Below are positions 15,665 to 26,492 of a DNA stretch of 36,367 nt, one piece after another. A program made the position numbers and the translations under genes. Each line of letters opens with the position of its first letter. Position 1 is the first letter of the stretch. Origin of the DNA: Prevotellaceae bacterium (GTDB lineage Bacteria > Bacteroidota > Bacteroidia > Bacteroidales > Bacteroidaceae); the NCBI GenBank assembly GCA_022508665.1, contig JAFLUT010000013.1, positions 1 to 36,367 on the forward strand, read 5' to 3'. The notes below the pieces were generated by a model. It saw only the letters and a program-made list of their open reading frames with translations, had not been told where the DNA came from and made no database searches.

Positions 15665-16882
15665 TCACTTGCAAAGACGGCAGTCTTCGCATTTGTCGAG
15701 TTCTCCACGGAAACGCTTCTCTACCTTCACATAGAGTTTCTGACGGAGAGGCTCATATTTGATTTGGTCTATCACCTGCCCCATAAAGGCGTTCTTCAGC
15801 AGGGTGCGAGCCTCATCTTCGGAGATGCCTCGCTGGCGCATATAGAAAAGGGCTGTCTCGTCCATCACTCCCACGGTAGAGCCATGTGCGCACTTCACAT
15901 CGTCGGCATATATCTCGAGCATTGGCTGGGTGAACATCCGAGCGTTGGAACTGGCACAGAGGTTGGCATTTGTCTCTTGCGAGGTGGTGTGCTGAGCATC
16001 TTTATCAACGAGGATTTTGCCTGCAAATGCACCGACGGAGTTGTCGTCAACGACGTATTTGTATAGTTCGGTTGAGTGGCAATTGGGTACTTGATGATGG
16101 ATGAGGGTGTTGTTGTCAATGTGCTGATTTCCACTGCCTATGGCGCAGCCGTTCAGCGTTATCTCGGCGTTCTCTCCTGTGAGATATACATCGCAGAGAT
16201 TGCGAGTCATGCCATTGAAGAGGGTGATGTTATTGTGCTTGACGGAGCAGTCACGCCCCTCACGAATATAGACATTGGAAAAGTGAGAACACAATGGAGT
16301 GGTCTCCTCTATCTCATAGATGTCGAGGCGAGAATTGTCGTGGCACACAATCTCCATGACTTGCGTGGTGAGGAACTGCTGTTTGTCTGCTGCGTGGTCG
16401 TTGATGATGACCGTTGCTTCAGCACCTTGCTCAAGGATGGCAAGCATCCGCCTGTTCATCATCGTTGCAGCATTGCCACGCAGCCAGTTATCAACAACTA
16501 TAGGGGCTTCCACTCTCTCGTTCTTTGGCACATATATGAGCAGAGCATCGTGTACCAATGCGGTGTTGAGTGCTGTAATGGCATCCTCCTTGTCCGCCAC
16601 ATTATTATAATATGGTGTTACATCTATGGGGGCTTCCTTAATATTATATATGTATGGAGAAGCCTTTACCGTAATTGGCGAAAGGGATATGCCGTAATTG
16701 GGGGCAAAGGCAGAGGGTACATCCGTATATTTGTATCGCTCGACTTTCTTGGTGGGGAAGCCTTTGCTTCGGAAGGTGGCAAAAGCCTCATCGCGCACAG
16801 CATTCATGACGGGGCAACTTTTCGCCTTTATCACCTCGCTTGCCTCGTTGTATAGTTCGATGTATTGCTGTTCGCTCGTCAT
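15665..16882 (-). CDS. sufD: Fe-S cluster assembly scaffold protein SufD
   Basis: SufD forms the SufBC2D complex that builds Fe-S clusters. The 405-aa protein has the beta-helix core with YKYTDVPS near the N-terminus, VYIREGRDCSVKHNNITLF in the middle, and the C-terminal motif VKCAHGSTVGVMDETALFYM that marks the SufB/SufD family. The gene overlaps sufC by ATGA. The N-terminal ~80 residues are more divergent, as usual for SufD. It ends with Cys-containing CEDCRLCK, which I do not recall as a general SufD feature. Confidence 0.95.
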   Translation of the reverse strand: MTSEQQYIELYNEASEVIKAKSCPVMNAVRDEAFATFRSKGFPTKKVERYKYTDVPSAFAPNYGISLSPITVKASPYIYNIKEAPIDVTPYYNNVADKEDAITALNTALVHDALLIYVPKNERVEAPIVVDNWLRGNAATMMNRRMLAILEQGAEATVIINDHAADKQQFLTTQVMEIVCHDNSRLDIYEIEETTPLCSHFSNVYIREGRDCSVKHNNITLFNGMTRNLCDVYLTGENAEITLNGCAIGSGNQHIDNNTLIHHQVPNCHSTELYKYVVDDNSVGAFAGKILVDKDAQHTTSQETNANLCASSNARMFTQPMLEIYADDVKCAHGSTVGVMDETALFYMRQRGISEDEARTLLKNAFMGQVIDQIKYEPLRQKLYVKVEKRFRGELDKCEDCRLCK

Positions 16883-17628
16883 GCCAATTCTTCTTTTATC
16901 CAGTCAAATCCGTTATCCTCAATCTTTTGTGCAAGGCTGGCATCGCCTGTTTTGACGATACGACCATCTATAAGCACATGAACGAAGTCGGGGGTGATGT
17001 AATCGAGCAAACGCTGATAGTGGGTTATAACGATGGCGCTTGTTTCGGGTGTGCGAAGTTTGTTGAAGCCCTCTGCAACGATACGAAGGGCATCTACATC
17101 AAGCCCCGAATCTGTCTCGTCGAGAATGCAGAACGTCGGTTCAAGCATCGCCATCTGGAAAATCTCGTTGCGCTTGCGTTCTCCGCCAGAGAAGCCTTCG
17201 TTGACCGAGCGATTCATCAGTTTCTGGTCAATCTCAACCAACTTGCGTTTCTCACGCATGATTTTCAGAAAGTCAGTAGATTTCAACGGCTCTTTTCCAA
17301 GGTATTCACGGCGCGCATTGACGGCTGCTCGCATGAAGTTCGTCATGCTGACACCGGGGATTTCTGTTGGTTGCTGAAACGACAGGAAGATGCCTGCACG
17401 GGCACGCTCCTCGGTCTTCATCTCCAGAAGGTTCTGTTCGTTGAAAGTAATGCAGCCTTCCGTCACCTCGTATGCAGGATTGCCAACGATGACATTGCCC
17501 AATGTTGATTTTCCTGCACCATTCGTCCCCATGAGGGCGTGTATCTCTCCATCTTTGATGGTCAAGTTTACGCCTTTCAATATCTCTTTGCCACCAACCG
17601 TGGCGTGTAAGTTCTTTATTTCTAACAT
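16879..17628 (-). CDS. sufC: Fe-S cluster assembly ATPase SufC
   Basis: SufC is the ABC-type ATPase of SufBC2D. The 249-aa protein has Walker A GTNGAGKSTLGNVIVG (about 34-49), the Q-loop in FLSFQQPTEIPGV, the ABC signature FSGGERKRNEIFQMAML, Walker B CILDETDSGLDVD and the H-loop Val-Ile-Thr-His-Tyr-Gln-Arg-Leu-Leu, all SufC-specific in wording. It lies one base after the sufB stop and overlaps sufD by four bases. Confidence 0.97.
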   Translation of the reverse strand: MLEIKNLHATVGGKEILKGVNLTIKDGEIHALMGTNGAGKSTLGNVIVGNPAYEVTEGCITFNEQNLLEMKTEERARAGIFLSFQQPTEIPGVSMTNFMRAAVNARREYLGKEPLKSTDFLKIMREKRKLVEIDQKLMNRSVNEGFSGGERKRNEIFQMAMLEPTFCILDETDSGLDVDALRIVAEGFNKLRTPETSAIVITHYQRLLDYITPDFVHVLIDGRIVKTGDASLAQKIEDNGFDWIKEELA

Positions 17629-17629
17629 T

Positions 17630-19081
17630 CTATCCTACTGTTCCTTCAAGTGATACGCTTAATAATTTCTGTGCCTCGACAGCAAACTCCATTGGCAGTT
17701 TGTTTATGACGTCTTTGGCATAGCCATTGACAATAAGACCCACAGCCTCTTCAGTGGATATGCCTCGCTGATTGCAGTAGAGCAGTTGCTCCTCATTGAT
17801 TTTCGATGTTGTTGCCTCGTGTTCTACTGTGGCGGTGTTGTTGTGGATATCCATATACGGGAATGTGTGAGCGCCGCACTCGCTGCCAAGCAACAAAGAG
17901 TCGCACGAAGAGTAATTGCGAGCGCCGTCAGCACTCTTTGCCACACGCACAAGACCACGATAGGAGTTTTGAGACATTCCTGCCGATATGCCTTTGGAAA
18001 TGATTGTTGAGCGTGTGTTTTTTCCAATGTGAATCATCTTTGTGCCAGTGTCTGCCTCTTGATGATTGTTGGTGACTGCCACCGAATAAAATTCCGCTTG
18101 ACTATTATCGCCACGCAACACACACGAAGGATATTTCCAAGTAATTGCCGACCCTGTCTCTACTTGTGTCCATGAAAGTTTGGAGTTAGCCCCTCGCAAA
18201 TCTCCACGTTTTGTGACGAGGTTCAGCACGCCTCCACGACCTTCAGCATCCCCGGGATACCAGTTTTGCACTGTGGAATACTTAACCTCCGAGTTATCCA
18301 TTACTACTATCTCCACAATAGCGGCGTGCAACTGCTTTTCATCACGCATAGGAGCGGTACATCCCTCCAAATAAGAAACATACGAACCTGCATCACACAC
18401 AATCAGTGTCCGCTCAAACTGCCCTGTATTACGAGCATTTATGCGGAAATATGTGGAAAGTTCCATAGGGCAGCGAGTGTTCTTTGGGATATAGACAAAC
18501 GAACCATCGCTGAACACAGCGGAATTGAGAGCGGCAAAATAATTGTCCTTTGGTGGAACAACACTTCCCAAGTATTGTCTTACCAAATCAGGGTATTCCC
18601 TTACAGCCTCGCTGATAGAGCAGAAGATGATGCCTTTCTCCGACAGTTTTTCTTTGAAAGTAGTCTTCACAGACACGGAATCCATCACAGCATCCACAGC
18701 CGTGCCAGACAAAGCCAAACGCTCTTCAAGAGGTATGCCGAGTTTGTCAAAGGTCTTCATCAGTTCGGGGTCAATGTCATCTACCGTTTTCGGCCCTTTG
18801 TCTTTGCCGACAGTCGGGTCTGCATAATAAGAAATCTCTTGATAGTCAATTTCTGGCAAATGCACATGCCCCCATGTCGGCTGTTTCTGTGTCAGCCAAT
18901 AGTTATAGGCATCGAGGCGAAACTGCAAAAGCCACTCTGGCTCATCCTTCTTTTTGGAAATCAGCCTTATGACATCCTCATTGAGTCCCTTGTCTATTAT
19001 TTCAGTCTGCACATCGGTAGTGAATCCAAACTCATACTTCTTCTCCGCCACCTTCTTCACAAACTCATTCGATTCACTCAT
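17630..19081 (-). CDS. sufB: Fe-S cluster assembly scaffold protein SufB
   Basis: SufB carries the nascent Fe-S cluster in SufBC2D. At 483 aa it has the usual length. Recognisable segments are [20 protein letters not shown] near the N-terminus, [59 protein letters not shown] and the C-terminal [20 protein letters not shown] with the conserved Cys. It overlaps the preceding cvpA-like gene by eight bases. Confidence 0.97.
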   Translation of the reverse strand: MSESNEFVKKVAEKKYEFGFTTDVQTEIIDKGLNEDVIRLISKKKDEPEWLLQFRLDAYNYWLTQKQPTWGHVHLPEIDYQEISYYADPTVGKDKGPKTVDDIDPELMKTFDKLGIPLEERLALSGTAVDAVMDSVSVKTTFKEKLSEKGIIFCSISEAVREYPDLVRQYLGSVVPPKDNYFAALNSAVFSDGSFVYIPKNTRCPMELSTYFRINARNTGQFERTLIVCDAGSYVSYLEGCTAPMRDEKQLHAAIVEIVVMDNSEVKYSTVQNWYPGDAEGRGGVLNLVTKRGDLRGANSKLSWTQVETGSAITWKYPSCVLRGDNSQAEFYSVAVTNNHQEADTGTKMIHIGKNTRSTIISKGISAGMSQNSYRGLVRVAKSADGARNYSSCDSLLLGSECGAHTFPYMDIHNNTATVEHEATTSKINEEQLLYCNQRGISTEEAVGLIVNGYAKDVINKLPMEFAVEAQKLLSVSLEGTVG

Positions 19082-19652
19082 TTACTTTCTTCAAAGGATT
19101 AAGTTTTTCCGATGCTTCATCTATCACAGGCTGTATGCCATGTTTAGGCTCTGCGCCGTTTTCTTCCTCCGTCTTATCTGTAACGATAAGAATATCGGGA
19201 ATTGCAACTTGTGTTAGATGCTTAACAGAGTAATATAATTCAGGACGTTCTTCCAGTTTCTGCGGACGACAGCCTCCATTACTTGCAATAAAATCAAGAA
19301 TGTTGAATGCCACACTGAGTATCAACGCATAACTGACAAAGCCGACAGCCGCCCCTATAAGGCGATTGAAGAAATTGAGTTTCAACTTCTTCAAAATCTC
19401 TGCCAACAAGGATGCGACCCAGCCAAGAATGAGAGGCACAAACACGACGATAACCACAAACGCAAGGATGCGGCCAATACCGACAGCCGCCCCTGTCTTA
19501 TCTGCAAGAAAATCGCCAAACTGATGATATGCCACGGCTGCAATGACGAGACCTAAAGCAATACCCAAGAAATTGGCTATCTGCTTCAATGCTCCTTGCC
19601 GATAACCGACAATAACACCTATCAGAAGAAATATGTATATTATCAGTTCCAT
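19074..19652 (-). CDS. CvpA family membrane protein
   Basis: A 192-aa protein with four hydrophobic helices within the first ~125 residues: [20 protein letters not shown] (the family's start, with the G-x-R-x-G turn), [33 protein letters not shown] and [21 protein letters not shown] hydrophilic tail of about 65 residues follows. This is the CvpA/colicin V production family. E. coli CvpA is named for a colicin phenotype, but its molecular role is not clear. Directly adjacent to infB (no gap) and overlapping sufB by eight bases. Confidence 0.85.
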   Translation of the reverse strand: MELIIYIFLLIGVIVGYRQGALKQIANFLGIALGLVIAAVAYHQFGDFLADKTGAAVGIGRILAFVVIVVFVPLILGWVASLLAEILKKLKLNFFNRLIGAAVGFVSYALILSVAFNILDFIASNGGCRPQKLEERPELYYSVKHLTQVAIPDILIVTDKTEEENGAEPKHGIQPVIDEASEKLNPLKKVNE

Positions 19653-22541
19653 TTACAGTTTTGTCTTTACTTCAACCTCTGTGTAAGTCTCCAATATATC
19701 GCCTTCACGGATGTTGTTGTAATTCACGATAGAGATACCGCATTCGAAATCACGACCAACCTCCTTAACATCATCCTTAAAGCGTTTGAGGGCAAGGATT
19801 TCTCCCGTGTGAACAACGATACCGTCGCGGATGACACGCACTTTGTCTGAACGATGCACCTTGCCTTCCGTTACCCAGCAACCGGCCACTGTACCAACCT
19901 TCGTGATGTGATATACTTGACGCACATCCACCTGTGCCGTGATTTCCTCTTTGAGAGTTGGGGCAAGCATGCCCTCCATAGCGTCTTTCACCTCTTCTAT
20001 AGCATCGTAGATGATAGAATACAGACGAATATCGACACCATACTGCTCTGCCAAACGGCGTGCCGCAGCGGAAGGACGCACTTGGAAACCGATGATAATC
20101 ACATTCTCCGATGCATGTGCCAGTTCAACATCATTCTCACTGATTTGACCCACAGCCTTGTGGATTACATTAACCTGTATCTTCTCCGTAGACAGTTTGA
20201 TGAGAGAGTCAGACAGAGCCTCGATAGAACCGTCCACGTCACCCTTGACAATGAGGTTGAGTTCCTTAAAGTCGCCAAGTGCGATACGGCGACCGAGTTC
20301 ATCAAGAGTGAGACGTGTCTGTGTACGCAGACCTTGTTCACGTTTCAACTGCTCACGCTTGTTGCATATCTCACGTGCCTCCTGCTCTGTCTCCATCACA
20401 TGGAATGTATCACCTGCTGTAGGAGCGCCATTAAGACCAAGGATTACAGCAGGTTCAGCAGGCAATGCCTTGTCAATGCGCTGTCCACGCTCGTTGAACA
20501 TCGCCTTGATTTTTCCGTAGTGAGTTCCTGCCAGCACGATGTCACCCTGTTTGAGCGTTCCGTTCTGCACAAGGATAGTAGCCACATAGCCACGTCCTTT
20601 GTCAAGGGTAGACTCGATGATAGAACCAGTTGCCTTGCGGTTAGGGTTTGCCTTGAGGTCAAGCATTTCCGCCTCAAGCAGCACCTTGTCCATCAGTTCT
20701 TCAACACCAATACCTTTTTTGGCACTAATGTCTTGGCTCTGATACTTACCGCCCCATTCTTCCACAAGCAAATTCATTGCGGAAAGTTGCTCCTTTATCT
20801 TGTCGGGATTAGCTCCATGCTTATCTATTTTATTGATTGCAAACACCATAGGCACTCCTGCCGCTTGAGCGTGAGAGATAGCCTCCTTTGTCTGAGGCAT
20901 CACGTCGTCGTCGGCAGCAACGATGATGATTGCAATGTCCGTGACCTTAGCACCACGGGCGCGCATAGCAGTGAACGCTTCGTGACCCGGAGTATCAAGG
21001 AATGTTATCTTTCTTCCGTCCTTCATCTTCACGTTATATGCTCCGATGTGCTGAGTGATGCCACCTGCCTCACCTGCAATAACGTTAGTGTTGCGGATAT
21101 AGTCGAGAAGCGAAGTCTTACCATGGTCAACGTGACCCATCACAGTGATGATTGGCGCACGTCTTTCGAGGTCTTCCTCCTTGTCCTCAACCTCCTCAAT
21201 GGCGTTGGACACTTCTTCTGACACATATTGTGTAGTATAGCCAAATTCCTCTGCAACGATATTGATTGTCTCGGCATCAAGACGCTGGTTGATACTTACC
21301 ATCATGCCGATAGACATACATGTGCCGATAACCTTTGTGACAGGCACATCCATCATCGTAGCGAGTTCGTTGGCAGTCACAAATTCTGTGAGTTTCAGCA
21401 CCTTGCTCTCAGCATTTTCAGCCCTCATCTCCTCTTCCATACGGTCGTGGATAGCCTGACGCTTGTCCTTGCGGTACTTCACGCCCTTCTTCTCCTGCTT
21501 TGCCGTAAGACGTGCGAGAGTCTCCTTAACCTGCTTTGCTACTTCTTCCTCGCTCAGTTCTTGAGGCTTGACTGGCTGTTTCTGCTTCTTGTTTTTCTTC
21601 TTGCCCTGTGGCTGCTGATTTTGGTTCTTCTGCTGATTAGGCTGTGCCGCACCGGGCTTGTTACCTGCAGCAGGTTTTTGTCCGTTGTTCTGCTTGGCAG
21701 CCGCAGCAATATCTACCTTATTGCTATTGATGCGGTTACGCTTCTTCTTCTGACCACTACCTTGCTGCCCCTGTGCGTTCTGCCCTTGTTGGTCACCTCC
21801 CGGCTTCTGCTGCTGTGCCTTCTGTTTAGCCTCCTTCCTGCGTTCAGCCCTGCTCTTGCGGTCTGGACGAGTCTTTGTGTTAATTGAAGAGAGGTCAATG
21901 AAACCTACTTGCTTGAACTGCACGCCGGCATCTGACGGAGCGGCGAGACGATATACGCCGTTTTCGTCCTGTTCCAAGCGGTCAGCAGGTGTCTGCTTAC
22001 CCTGCTTTTTAGGCTCAGCAGATGCTGGTTGCTCCTTGTGTTCGGGAGCAGGGGTTGGTTGTGCAGGAGCAGATACAGGCTGCACCTCCGCAGGCTTCTC
22101 CACCTTTGCTGGTTCAGCAACAGGTTTTGGAGCAACAGGCTCTTTTACTGGGGCAGGCTCAGCCTTTGGCTTCTCGGCAGACGGAATGTCCGCTTTCTTC
22201 TCTGGCTTCAAGTCGTTGATGTTGCCAACAATTTTCAGTTGAGGTTTATTAGCCTCTTTCTTCTCACGTTCTATGCGTTCTCTCTCCTCTCGTTGAGCCT
22301 GTTGACGTTCCTTCTTCTCCTGCTGTTCCTTCTCTTTCTTGTTCTGTATCTTCTGTTTGGTGTCGGCATTCTTCTTCATGTCCTCGCCAAACTCCTTCAC
22401 AAGCAGACTGTACTGCTCGTCGGAGATTTTCGCATTGGGTGTAGCATCTTGCAGTGCAAGCCCCTTCCGTTGCAGAAATTCTGCCACGGTGTTGATACCA
22501 ACGTTGAGTTCTTTTAATGCCTTATTTAGTCTTACTGCCAT
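19653..22541 (-). CDS. infB: Translation initiation factor IF-2
   Basis: IF-2 is the GTPase that places initiator tRNA on the 30S subunit and promotes subunit joining. The 962-aa protein has an N-terminal domain ([20 protein letters not shown]), a long low-complexity region rich in Lys, Gln, Pro, Ala and Glu (about 65-365) and then the conserved part. The G domain starts about residue 465: [12 protein letters not shown] (G1), [10 protein letters not shown] (G3), AINKIDKHG (G4) and ISAKKGIG (G5). Domains II to IV follow with [20 protein letters not shown] and [20 protein letters not shown] near the end. Second and third genes of rimP-nusA-infB, the standard bacterial order. Confidence 0.97.
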   Translation of the reverse strand: MAVRLNKALKELNVGINTVAEFLQRKGLALQDATPNAKISDEQYSLLVKEFGEDMKKNADTKQKIQNKKEKEQQEKKERQQAQREERERIEREKKEANKPQLKIVGNINDLKPEKKADIPSAEKPKAEPAPVKEPVAPKPVAEPAKVEKPAEVQPVSAPAQPTPAPEHKEQPASAEPKKQGKQTPADRLEQDENGVYRLAAPSDAGVQFKQVGFIDLSSINTKTRPDRKSRAERRKEAKQKAQQQKPGGDQQGQNAQGQQGSGQKKKRNRINSNKVDIAAAAKQNNGQKPAAGNKPGAAQPNQQKNQNQQPQGKKKNKKQKQPVKPQELSEEEVAKQVKETLARLTAKQEKKGVKYRKDKRQAIHDRMEEEMRAENAESKVLKLTEFVTANELATMMDVPVTKVIGTCMSIGMMVSINQRLDAETINIVAEEFGYTTQYVSEEVSNAIEEVEDKEEDLERRAPIITVMGHVDHGKTSLLDYIRNTNVIAGEAGGITQHIGAYNVKMKDGRKITFLDTPGHEAFTAMRARGAKVTDIAIIIVAADDDVMPQTKEAISHAQAAGVPMVFAINKIDKHGANPDKIKEQLSAMNLLVEEWGGKYQSQDISAKKGIGVEELMDKVLLEAEMLDLKANPNRKATGSIIESTLDKGRGYVATILVQNGTLKQGDIVLAGTHYGKIKAMFNERGQRIDKALPAEPAVILGLNGAPTAGDTFHVMETEQEAREICNKREQLKREQGLRTQTRLTLDELGRRIALGDFKELNLIVKGDVDGSIEALSDSLIKLSTEKIQVNVIHKAVGQISENDVELAHASENVIIIGFQVRPSAAARRLAEQYGVDIRLYSIIYDAIEEVKDAMEGMLAPTLKEEITAQVDVRQVYHITKVGTVAGCWVTEGKVHRSDKVRVIRDGIVVHTGEILALKRFKDDVKEVGRDFECGISIVNYNNIREGDILETYTEVEVKTKL

Positions 22542-22570
22542 ATTTTTTCTTTAATATCAAATGTTAATAA

Positions 22571-22630
22571 TCTGTTTCACGACGGACGAAGTGTGTCCCT
22601 GTCATGGGATGCTCAGTGCGTCGGAACAGA
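22571..22630 (-). promoter_or_regulatory. Hairpin in the nusA-infB spacer
   Basis: TCTGTT (22571-22576) pairs with AACAGA (22625-22630) and CGACG (22580-22584) with CGTCG (22619-22623), giving an 11-bp stem with a small internal loop. It fills half of the 121-base gap. It may attenuate or process the transcript before infB. Confidence 0.35.
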
Positions 22631-22662
22631 CACCAAGCATCATCACTCAACGAGTACCATTT

Positions 22663-23928
22663 TTACTCCTCGAATTCGGCTTTGAGAATGCGGATTACCT
22701 CATCCACAGTATCTTCCTCAAGGTCGGCCTTCTCGACGAGCATTGCACGTGGAGCGCCCAGCACACTCTTGGCTGTTTCAAGACCGAGACTCTTGATAGC
22801 GTCGATAATCCATGGGTCAATCTCGTCCTTGAACTCGTCAAGGTAGATGTCCTCCTCGTCTTGCTGTTCGTCGCCGTCAAGTTCGCGGAACACGTCAATG
22901 GTGTAACCTGTCAGCATACTTGCCAACTTGATGTTGTCACCATTCTTACCAATAGCAAGGCTCACTTGGTCGGGCTTCAGATACACCTCAGCCTTCTTTG
23001 CCTCCTCGTCAAGAGTGATGGAAGACACTGCCGCAGGACTCAAAGACCTTTGGATAAAGAGTTTTGTGTTTGTTGTATAATTGATTACATCAATGTTTTC
23101 GTTATGCAGTTCACGCACGATGCCATGAATACGGCTACCTTTCACACCGACGCAAGCACCCACAGGGTCAATGCGCTCGTTGTAACTCTCCACCGCAATT
23201 TTCGCACGTTCTCCCGGAATGCGGGCAACCCTCTGCACAGTGATGAGGCCGTCGTTTATCTCTGGCACTTCCTGCTCCAAAAGGCGGAGGAGGAATTCTG
23301 TTGATGTGCGTGAAAGGATAATCTTCGGATTATTGTTTGCGTTATCCACCCTTGCCACAACAGCACGAGCAGTCTCGCCCTTGCGGAAGAAGTCGCCCGG
23401 TATCTGCTCATTCTTTGGCAACAGAAGTTCGTTGCCCTCATCGTCGAGCAGAAGCATTTCTCTCTTCCATATCTGATATACCTCTCCACTCACGATTGTG
23501 CCAATCTTGTCCACATACTTATTATAGAGGTTGTCATGCTCCAAATCAAGGATTTTGCTCGCCATAGTCTGACGGAGCGTAAGGATTGCACGGCGGCCAA
23601 ACTTCGAGAACTCTATCTTCTCGCTCACTTCCTCGCCCACCTCGAAGTCCTCGTCAATCTTCTGAGCCTCCGACAGGCATATCTCCGCATTCTCATTCTT
23701 CACTGCACCGTCCTCAACAACCACACGGTTGCGATAAATCTCGAAGTCTCCCTTGTCTGGGTTCACGATTACGTCGAAATTCTCATCCGAGCCGTAAGTC
23801 TTCTGCAGCACGCTGCGGAAACTGTCCTCGATGACACTGACCAGCGTTGTGCGGTCAATGTTTTTGTTCTCCTTGAAGTCCTTAAAGGTACTAATCAAGT
23901 TGACCTGTGACTGATTTTTCTTTGCCAT
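22663..23928 (-). CDS. nusA: Transcription termination/antitermination factor NusA
   Basis: NusA binds RNA polymerase and nascent RNA to modulate pausing, termination and antitermination. The 421-aa protein has the N-terminal polymerase-binding domain (about 1-130), an S1 domain around IVSGEVYQIWKREMLLLDD, and two KH domains: GACVGVKGSRIHGIVRELHN and VSLAIGKNGDNIKLASML. It ends in a short acidic segment with no full-length AR repeats, the usual Bacteroidetes and Gram-positive size. Second gene of the rimP operon. Confidence 0.96.
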   Translation of the reverse strand: MAKKNQSQVNLISTFKDFKENKNIDRTTLVSVIEDSFRSVLQKTYGSDENFDVIVNPDKGDFEIYRNRVVVEDGAVKNENAEICLSEAQKIDEDFEVGEEVSEKIEFSKFGRRAILTLRQTMASKILDLEHDNLYNKYVDKIGTIVSGEVYQIWKREMLLLDDEGNELLLPKNEQIPGDFFRKGETARAVVARVDNANNNPKIILSRTSTEFLLRLLEQEVPEINDGLITVQRVARIPGERAKIAVESYNERIDPVGACVGVKGSRIHGIVRELHNENIDVINYTTNTKLFIQRSLSPAAVSSITLDEEAKKAEVYLKPDQVSLAIGKNGDNIKLASMLTGYTIDVFRELDGDEQQDEEDIYLDEFKDEIDPWIIDAIKSLGLETAKSVLGAPRAMLVEKADLEEDTVDEVIRILKAEFEE

Positions 23929-23939
23929 ATTATATCGTT

Positions 23940-24407
23940 TTATTTGAAATCAATGATATTCTTCACCCACTTCACATCACCATAGCCAAACTCCTTGTCC
24001 ACCTCAACCATTTGCGGGCGCTTCTTACCCTCTATGCGCTGCTTCTCCTCAATCGTCACCACAAAGCCGTTCTCGTCAGCCGACTTCAAGCATCCCTCCA
24101 TTTTCTTACCGTCAGCCGTCAGCAACTCCACATCATAGCCCACAGAGTTCACATATTGCTGCAACACCTTGAACGGCTGCCCAATACCTGCCGACCCCAC
24201 TTCAAGTTCAAAGTCCTCAACATCACGGTCGAAATGGTCTTCGATGAACCTGCTCAACTCGCAGCAGTCCTCAATCCACACTCCATCCTTATGGTCAATC
24301 TCCACAGTGATTTTGTTCTGCTCATCCACCGAAGCGTCAACCAGAAAATACTCCTTTCCCTCGAGCCATTCAGCGACCAAGTCCGTCACTTTGTTTTTGT
24401 CAATCAT
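23940..24407 (-). CDS. rimP: Ribosome maturation factor RimP
   Basis: RimP helps the 30S subunit mature. From ATG 24407 the protein is 155 aa, the usual size; the frame runs open to 24509, but that stretch contains the promoter, so it is not translated. Family features are KITVEIDHKDGVWIEDCCEL with VSLSR-like SRFIEDHFD, DFELEVGSAGIGQPFKVLQQ (the 'EVSSPG' region, here EVGSAG) and a C-terminal Sm-like domain. First gene of the operon with nusA and infB. Confidence 0.94.
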   Translation of the reverse strand: MIDKNKVTDLVAEWLEGKEYFLVDASVDEQNKITVEIDHKDGVWIEDCCELSRFIEDHFDRDVEDFELEVGSAGIGQPFKVLQQYVNSVGYDVELLTADGKKMEGCLKSADENGFVVTIEEKQRIEGKKRPQMVEVDKEFGYGDVKWVKNIIDFK

Positions 24408-24478
24408 AACACTAATATATACATTATAATTATAGAAAAAGAGGGAACTCTCAGTCCCTCTCCATCCCTTTTCACCTG

Positions 24479-24510
24479 CAAAAGTAATACATTCCAAAAA
24501 AATACACAAA
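24479..24510 (-). promoter_or_regulatory. Promoter for rimP-nusA-infB and possibly the genes beyond
   Basis: On the minus strand, TTTG (24507-24510) is 20 bases from a perfect -7 box TACTTTTG (24479-24486). The start site falls near 24472, about 65 bases before the rimP ATG. Downstream cvpA and suf genes follow with no gap, so the transcript may continue. Confidence 0.8.
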
Positions 24511-24547
24511 TTTATTGCTATTTTTTTCCTTATAACTATATAAATAA

Positions 24548-26428
24548 TCAGAATGAGAGTCTAACACCACCCATGAAAGTAGCCTTTGGCATCGGGTAGC
24601 CAAGGTTTATTTCATACCTTTGCGCCAGCAAATTCTCGCCACGCACCCATAGATTGAGATTGCGTGTAACAGAATAATTGACCGCGGCATTGAGCAACGT
24701 GAAACTTTCGCTATGCTCGTCTGCGCCAACCGCTGTATAAAGGTGGTTAATGTACTGCAAACCTGCATTGACAGTCCATTTGCAGCAACGGAAATCAACG
24801 CCAAGAAATCCCTTGTATGCAGGTGCGGCAACAACCTTGTCACGCATGTGCAGGAAAGAGTGGTTTGTATTGACAGACCAGTGGTTATCAATATGATAAG
24901 TCGCATCAAGTTCCACACCGCTATTGCGAAACTCTCCCGAGTTCACATTCTTCCCTGCCACAACCTGTATCATATTTTCTCCGTCAATTATGAACAGGTT
25001 CACTCCGTATGACAGTTGCCCGCCAAGCATTCTGTGCCGCCATGCCAATTCGTAGTTCATCAGACGTTCTGCGTGGAGCGAGTCGTGGTTTGCTGTGCCA
25101 TATAGGTACATATCCTTCGTGGTAGGATTGCGGAAACCTTTGCCAAGCGAGGCTTTCAGTTCGGCTGTGGGCATGGGGCGATACACCACACCTGCCTGAG
25201 GCACCCATTCGCCTCCTGCCTTCGAGTGGTGGTCGTATCGCAGTCCTACATCAACAGTAAAGACTGTGCCTAAATCCTGTCGAAAGTCCACATATCCAGC
25301 CACTTCGTTTTCATGCGCATGCGCACTCTGCATCCGTCTCCGGTCGGTGGTTACAACCTCTCCCGTCTTACGGTCGGTGTAATACGCCCTGCCGTAAATG
25401 TGCTGATAATCTATGCCAGCAGTCAGTCGATTGCCTTGAAAGAGCGACATGCTCTGCCACCACGACACACCAGCCACGGCATCCTTCGAGCGGAACAGGT
25501 CGGTCTGCGGCACACTCACTCCGTCAGCATCATAGCCATCGTTTATCTTGTGCCAACCAAAGTTATCATATACACTCAGCGCTCCGCTCGTCCGTTTATA
25601 GTGGTTCTCTATCACTATGTTCGCCGCACCACGTGTTATCCACTGGTCATTCTCCAACTTCGGCATGCTAACCGCGCCGGGATTGCTTGCATTGAAATGA
25701 GTGATGTCGAGGTCAGCGTACGCCTTCCAATGGTCGGTAAAGTCATAGCCCACCTTCACATATCCTCCGTACTGCTCGAACCCCATGTTGGGGCGGTGAT
25801 TGTCCGTGCGATTATACTGAGCCGCCACAGTACTTGAGAATCTGCCAAGTTTCACTTGGTTGCTTGCCTCCGTCTGCACCGTTCCATAACTTCCTGCGCC
25901 TATATTTACATTGGTATAGACCCCGTCACGTGTAGCGGCACGAGTGACGATGTTCATCACTCCTCCCATGGCATTGCTGCCATACAGCACCGATGCCGGT
26001 CCACGCAGCACCTCCACTCGCTCAGCCATGAGTGTCTGATAACTGTCGGAAATGGCATGCCCATACACGCCTTGATACTGAGGGTGACCGTCTATCAACA
26101 CCAGCACCTGACCGCTACCCGCACTCAAACCACGCAGGTTGATTCCACCAGCAGCGCCCGTTGACACGCCATATCCCATTATGCCACGACTGGTGACAAA
26201 CAATCCCGGCACTTGCTGCATCACAGTAGGCAAAACCGACGGGAAATTCTGCTCCGTCAGTTTCTCACGGTCAACGACAGTGACCGTCATAGGCAAGTGC
26301 CTTATGTCCGCCTCGTTGCGAGTGCCTGTAACCACAACTTCCTGCAACTTGGCAATGCTATCATTCTGAGCCATAAGCGGCATCACCAGCAAGTGTGCTG
26401 CTATTAGCAATGCTATTTGTTTATTCAT
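24548..26428 (-). CDS. TonB-dependent outer-membrane receptor
   Basis: Imports a scarce nutrient across the outer membrane using TonB energy. The 626-aa protein has a signal peptide (MNKQIALLIAA, cleavage near PLMAQN), a TonB-box-like LQEVVVTGTRNE right after it, and a plug domain with LPTVMQQVPGLFV, GGINLRGLSAGSGQVLVLID, RVEVLRGPASVLYGSNAMGG and VMNIVTR. The rest is a beta-barrel ending in GGVRLSF, the usual aromatic C-terminus. There is no N-terminal carboxypeptidase-like domain and no SusD partner, so it is the siderophore/haem/cobalamin type rather than SusC. The substrate is not deducible; no riboswitch is recognised upstream. Confidence 0.92.
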   Translation of the reverse strand: MNKQIALLIAAHLLVMPLMAQNDSIAKLQEVVVTGTRNEADIRHLPMTVTVVDREKLTEQNFPSVLPTVMQQVPGLFVTSRGIMGYGVSTGAAGGINLRGLSAGSGQVLVLIDGHPQYQGVYGHAISDSYQTLMAERVEVLRGPASVLYGSNAMGGVMNIVTRAATRDGVYTNVNIGAGSYGTVQTEASNQVKLGRFSSTVAAQYNRTDNHRPNMGFEQYGGYVKVGYDFTDHWKAYADLDITHFNASNPGAVSMPKLENDQWITRGAANIVIENHYKRTSGALSVYDNFGWHKINDGYDADGVSVPQTDLFRSKDAVAGVSWWQSMSLFQGNRLTAGIDYQHIYGRAYYTDRKTGEVVTTDRRRMQSAHAHENEVAGYVDFRQDLGTVFTVDVGLRYDHHSKAGGEWVPQAGVVYRPMPTAELKASLGKGFRNPTTKDMYLYGTANHDSLHAERLMNYELAWRHRMLGGQLSYGVNLFIIDGENMIQVVAGKNVNSGEFRNSGVELDATYHIDNHWSVNTNHSFLHMRDKVVAAPAYKGFLGVDFRCCKWTVNAGLQYINHLYTAVGADEHSESFTLLNAAVNYSVTRNLNLWVRGENLLAQRYEINLGYPMPKATFMGGVRLSF

Positions 26429-26492
26429 ATACTGTTTATTTCAATCGTTTGAAAACCTTTTTTACGTATGTCCTACCCTATTTGGCGCCGCC

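Noticed and set aside
19854-21221. A 455-codon plus-strand frame opposite infB
   Set aside because: Antisense shadow of the conserved IF-2 GTPase region; no signature of its own.
26429-26492. Cobalamin or other riboswitch upstream of the TonB-dependent receptor
   Set aside because: The leader is too short and lacks the conserved boxes; only the palindromic repeat is nearby.
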